Below, piece by piece: positions 59,801 through 64,000 of a DNA stretch of 64,000 nt; position 1 is the stretch's first letter, and every line of letters begins with the position of its first letter. The notes beneath the pieces are model-generated. The model searched no databases. It was given only the letters and a program-made list of their open reading frames with translations, and was not told the DNA's origin. The position numbers and the translations under genes are program-made. Origin of the DNA: Amia ocellicauda (Eukaryota; Chordata; Actinopteri; Amiiformes; Amiidae); the NCBI RefSeq assembly GCF_036373705.1, contig NC_089856.1:26808798-26872797 (forward strand). Direction: 5' to 3'.

Positions 59801-62800
59801 CCCCACCCCCCCACCCCTGCTCTGAAACTAAAAAAAAAAAAAAACGTCAGCACCCCCCCATCCATTCAGCCCCACGAAGCCCCCCTAAAACTTGAAGTCT
59901 AGAACTGCCCCTGGAGCTTACTATACTCTTGCTCCATGGGCCATCCCTACTGACAAGGGGAGGAATTCGCATCAGAAGCGAGATGTGACTGTCTCTTAAA
60001 AGTGTGTATGTGTGTGTACATCCGCGGACACTGATTTGCTATCTTTTCTCATTTAATCCCAGTGTCACAAGCGGGGAGCATGTTTTGAAATGATAGATGG
60101 CCCTCTGTCTGGCAGATGGGCTGATGGTGCTTGGGAGGGTGATTTAGCGACTTGGGACAAGATATCAGGCTTTTTAATTTATTTAACAAGCTTATCCAGC
60201 CAGCCCAGGGACAACCCCCCCCACCAGCATGATATAATAAAGTATATTGTACACATCTTGCACAGTCTAGAGACTGGAGGTTACATTGCACTGTCACAAT
60301 ATGAGGAATTGGTGCCAGTCAGCTTTGGCTTTAAATGGAAAACAGTCTTTGTCTTTGCCCTGCCTTCAACAGAAAAGCATGTAATCCTCTCTGTCACATT
60401 CTAAATTGTTCTAAGTTAACATTGACCTTGTATTCACATAAATGTGATTGTTAATTGGTCCCACAATCATTCCGATGAAGTATCTCAGTAAGACCATTTT
60501 AATGCTGTTACTCATCGGTAGTGGTCAAGGCAGCTTTTCTTTAACAAAAGCCCAAGGTTAGGGGCTTTTCCAGACATGGTTGGTTTACTTTCCAAGAACC
60601 CTCTCTACATGCGTTGATTAATTAACATCAAACTTGGCTGGTGGACAATTACTATAAAGCAGAATGATACAGTAGAGGAGAAAGTCATGTTTAGCTTCCT
60701 TTAGAGACCTGTATGAGTATACCCGGCAGTGAATAGATCGCGTTTCATTTGTGTTATTTGCAAAGGTGTAATAACTGGAAGCAAGTGTTCCCGTGTGTCT
60801 TTTTGTAAGCTGTTATGTTGGAGGCTCCATGGAGAATCATAACTCTCTTATTGCTGTGTGACTAAAAAAAAAACACCTCTAACACCTCAGCCTGTTTATA
60901 AAGCCAGTGTGACTAAGCCTACACTCAGAGCACAGGAAGAGCCCAATAATTCAGCCGTAGCTGACTATGACCAGGATTCCCCATAGAGGGATGCACATGC
61001 ACAATTCACTGAGCCCTGCCAAGGCTGCATGAGTGCAAAGCTGGCCAGAGCTTCCTTGTACTGCTACATCACATTGCCACTTGGCTTATTAGAGGAAGTG
61101 TTATCAGAGCTGTATTAGTTGATATTATAACTGTTCAGTTTGAGCTAAACAGAAGGAGATGGCTTGGCAGTACATGCTTAGGAAGGTGCATCTACATATC
61201 TCATGTATTAAGTAATAAAAGATTCTTATACTTGACAATTTTAATTTGAAGTGTTGGAAACAGGTGGGAAGATTTCCAGCTTTAAATTGGAAAAAAGTTG
61301 AACTACATTTTAATATTTCGAGATACATTTCACATTCCTAGAGTTTTAAAGCTCACTCTGTTTCTCTGTTACTCTTTGACCTGGCAAGGGCTGACAGCCT
61401 CTCTCAACAGTATAGCTTATTTCTATCATTTCAAATATAGCTTATTTTATCTTATTTCCGAGGCTCTGCATTTTGTTGTTGCCCTGCATCTTTTTGTTTA
61501 ACAAATCTTGATGTGTTAGCATCCTTGACCAAGAGGTTATTCATTCATAAAGTCTATGTAGTAAGTAATTTAAATGTCTCTTGTTAATTAGTTACAATTT
61601 GCTTAGTAAGCTTGTTTGCCTTAATCAAGAAGGAAAGAACTGTCTTCTCTTTCTTGTACACAACCCATAAAATACCAAATGTAACTGTGACTGTTTGAGG
61701 AAACTTCTCCTGTCAGGCTCCCCTGCAGCTGCCAGAATAAAGAATCAACCTTCTACCACCTTCTCATGCGATTTTAATTACTTTTCAATGTAATTTCAAG
61801 CTTTTTTTTTTTTTTTTTTTGAAATGACAGAACTAGGAGTCTCAGGTAAATTAGTACAATTCCTGTGGTTTCAGAAGAAGGTTAAAATGTAGCATTGGCA
61901 TAAATTTATAAATTACTTCAGTGTTCTGGGTTTCTATTGTAAACCTTTCTTGTGAATGGATTAGAAGCACCTTATGATTTTTTTGTTTTTAAATGTAGTA
62001 ATATATGATGCACCTCAGCTTTAAACTGTCATTGCATGTTATGGCTTTTTCCACTTGTGGCTTTTCAATGCAGTGCCTTAATTCGGTTTATTCAAGATTA
62101 CAAGAGCAAGAAAGGAAATAAGTCCTTGAGAGTATGCTTTTACAAAGCAAACAGCCAAGGATGTAAAGCAGAGATAAGATGGAATTTAGGCAGTAAAGCC
62201 CCCGCTGGGCCTGGTTGTTTGGAAAACCAGGCCTTACCAGAGCTAGGTTAAAATTAGTGTGGGGGGTTGGCCATGGTAAATGATTAATGATCCTAGTAAA
62301 TATCAAGTAAGGGATACAGATAGGCCTGAAGCCAGCCACAGTCAGTCAGACAAAGTAACAATAGATGCCTCACAGTTGTTGCAGAAGTGTTGCTTTAGCA
62401 TGTTTATTATTATTATATATTTTTTGTAATGTATAGCAGTTATAAAACATTAAACATTAAATAATAAGGATTTAAAATTTTCTTGATTTCCTTGGTTTCA
62501 TAATGGGATGTGTATGCCATGAGCCACACTACTATAGTCTACTATTTTTTTTCTTTATTATGTTTATTAATGAGCATTCCACACTCCAATTAACCTACCA
62601 ATTGTATGCGTACTACATTGCTGAGTTCACCTCGCTTAGGAAGACAAATGGTCTATAATGGATTGATTATCTTTACAATTGAGTTTGTATTTTAAATACT
62701 AATATCAAAACAAAACTGTTTTCTAACCACTAATTTCCATTGTTCCTGGTTGAGCCCCAGGTTAAATACTCCACTACAATGTAAAATTATAATTTCCCCT

Positions 62801-62900
62801 ACTTTGTGGATCTTTCTCAAGCACTATGTTCCCAAAATGGTGTCACATTAGACATACCTGTTTGTGTACATTCCTATTGTGCAACACTGCTGTAGATTTG
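56880..62900. other. Right-hand interval, no gene recognised
   Basis: Six kilobases of AT-rich sequence without a recognisable exon, RNA gene or complete transposon. Open frames are short and unlike known proteins. Simple tracts include poly-T at about 61801-61820 and A/C-rich sequence at 59800-59890. Confidence 0.5.
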
Positions 62901-62989
62901 GAGAGTCCCCAAGAAGGTGAAATTGAGTAGATTGTCAAGGGCTGGTATATGTACACTTAACCTAATTGGAAGACACTACACAATAAATA

Positions 62990-63172
62990 ATGCCACCAAT
63001 GGCATCGGTTGGATCCTGCAGATCTGCGCCGAACTGCGCAAATCTTCGCTACAAGAACGGGACCACCTTTCTCCACAAACCATGCAGAAATTGATGTAAT
63101 TGGATGATTAATTTGTTATTTTTATATTATTTTAGTTTTTCTTAAAAATGATTTAATAAAGCATTGACAATG
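62990..63172 (+). other. GC-richer open segment followed by AATAAA; origin unknown
   Basis: The stretch 63004-63100 has several CpG dinucleotides in an AT-rich neighbourhood and reads ICAELRKSSLQERDHLSPQT up to a TAA at 63098-63100. An AATAAA follows near 63155. It could be the 3' end of a processed pseudogene or of a transposon gene. No splice acceptor with a pyrimidine tract precedes it. I do not recognise the peptide. Confidence 0.25.
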
Positions 63173-63249
63173 CTAAAGTGTCGATCTAGAATTCTATACC
63201 TATGATTTTGACAGTGCTTTTCACAGATTAATTGTGTAATGGAAGTTGA

Positions 63250-63773
63250 CATTCGCCTCCCCTAACAATGGGGGCAGCAGTAGTTTTCATTCAGCTTAAG
63301 CACGTCCCTCTTGATTTCTGCATTATCTTCTGTCTGACAGCCCAGCTTGCCTCGCCTCGCTGTGCGATTCTGCGCAGATTGCTGTGGGCGGGGCTTAGTG
63401 GCGTCATGCAGAAGCATTCTCAGCGCGACCCTTGTTTTGAAGTGAATGTGCATCAGCCAAATATTGAAAATTAATTCCATAAACAAACAAACGTGATCAA
63501 TGCACAATGAATGAAGACGAGATGGATGAGAGTAGTGTCGGTGAAACTTAGTGACCCCAGTGAATCGGTCCTGAAGAAAGGTGCGTCGTTGATAGTGTGG
63601 ACATGATTTGGTTTCAAGACAACTGACACAGAACAGGGAAACGTAATTCAATATCAGTTGTCCTATTATTTTTACTATATGAACAGTATGAAATGGCTAT
63701 TAAAAATATCGTCATACTATAAAAAATATGAAAAATACCTTGATACTGTATGTTGGCCATATCGCCCAGCCTT
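63250..63773. mobile_element. Probable hAT-like DNA transposon fragment
   Basis: The terminus GGCCATATCGCCCAGCCTTA (63753-63772) is the inverse of the AAGGCTGGGCGATATGGCC-type end found on abundant fish hAT/ZBED-like elements. AT-rich subterminal sequence with ATATCGTCATACTAT precedes it. The CpG-rich segment 63340-63430, with a GC box (GGGCGGGGC, about 63387-63395) and GGCGTCATGCAG, is consistent with the promoter end of such an element. The other terminus was not found, so the extent is uncertain. Confidence 0.45.
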
Positions 63774-64000
63774 ATCCAGCAATAGTAGTAGTCAGTAGGG
63801 CTTCTAAAAGTTCACTATTCTTCTTAATTACCTAGACCCTAATAGTGTTGGAATTTTTCATTTGATTTTTGTTATTTTGTGTTTGTACACCAGCTTTTCT
63901 CCTCTGTGAACTATGGATTTTTGTCATTAATTACGCCTAGCACTGTGTCTGCAACTTTGGGTTCTGTAATGAAAGCAATGAAAGCACACGTGGGATCTGC

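Noticed and set aside
1-64000. Search for CRISPR arrays, operons, tRNA and rRNA genes
   Set aside because: None seen; the sequence is a vertebrate nuclear region and the tandem repeats are ordinary microsatellites.

Overview
This is a vertebrate nuclear genome window, almost certainly from a ray-finned fish. Genes are split into short exons with GT-AG introns. The non-coding DNA is AT-rich and carries many (AT)n, (CA)n and (ATA)n tracts. There are fish-type Tc1/mariner and hAT-like DNA transposons. The recognisable proteins are vertebrate SLC7A14, CLDN11 and PHC3. The species cannot be named. A short interspersed fragment near 51.4 kb resembles repeats I associate with early-branching ray-finned fishes such as sturgeon, gar or bowfin, but that is only a weak hint.

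Layout: (1) 1-13,577, + strand: the last six coding exons of SLC7A14, encoding about 675 of roughly 770 residues; the N-terminal exons lie left of the window. Its introns hold one nearly full-length Tc1 copy (1178-2471) and a rearranged cluster of two Tc1 families (about 7921-10145). (2) 13.6-20.6 kb: the long SLC7A14 3' UTR and spacer, then a 136-bp perfect palindrome at 20.3 kb. (3) 20.6-24.1 kb, - strand: complete three-exon CLDN11 with a TATA box and two CCAAT boxes. (4) 24.1-29.2 kb: no gene, AT-rich, probably partly PHC3 3' UTR. (5) 29.25-42.18 kb, - strand: complete coding sequence of PHC3 in 14 coding exons, about 995 residues, with HD1, FCS zinc finger and SAM domain. (6) 42.2-49.6 kb: a long AT-rich stretch without genes or obvious repeats, which should contain the PHC3 5' non-coding exon and promoter. 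(7) 50.02-53.54 kb, + strand: a five-exon gene for a small basic protein of about 167 residues that I do not recognise, with a third Tc1 family in intron 3 and a ZNF143-like promoter motif upstream. (8) 53.8-64 kb: no coding gene seen; a second ZNF143-like motif (55.16 kb), an LTR-like block (about 55.6-56.07 kb), a hAT-type MITE with an 8-bp target-site duplication (56,561-56,871) and a hAT-like terminus at 63.77 kb.

The genes do not form an operon or pathway: a lysosomal/neuronal cationic amino-acid transporter homologue, a tight-junction claudin of myelin and testis, and a PRC1 Polycomb subunit. All three sit close together in the human 3q26.2 block. Here SKIL and PRKCI, which separate CLDN11 from PHC3 in human, are missing, and PHC3 has the opposite relative orientation, so a rearrangement breakpoint between CLDN11 and PHC3 is the main large-scale observation.
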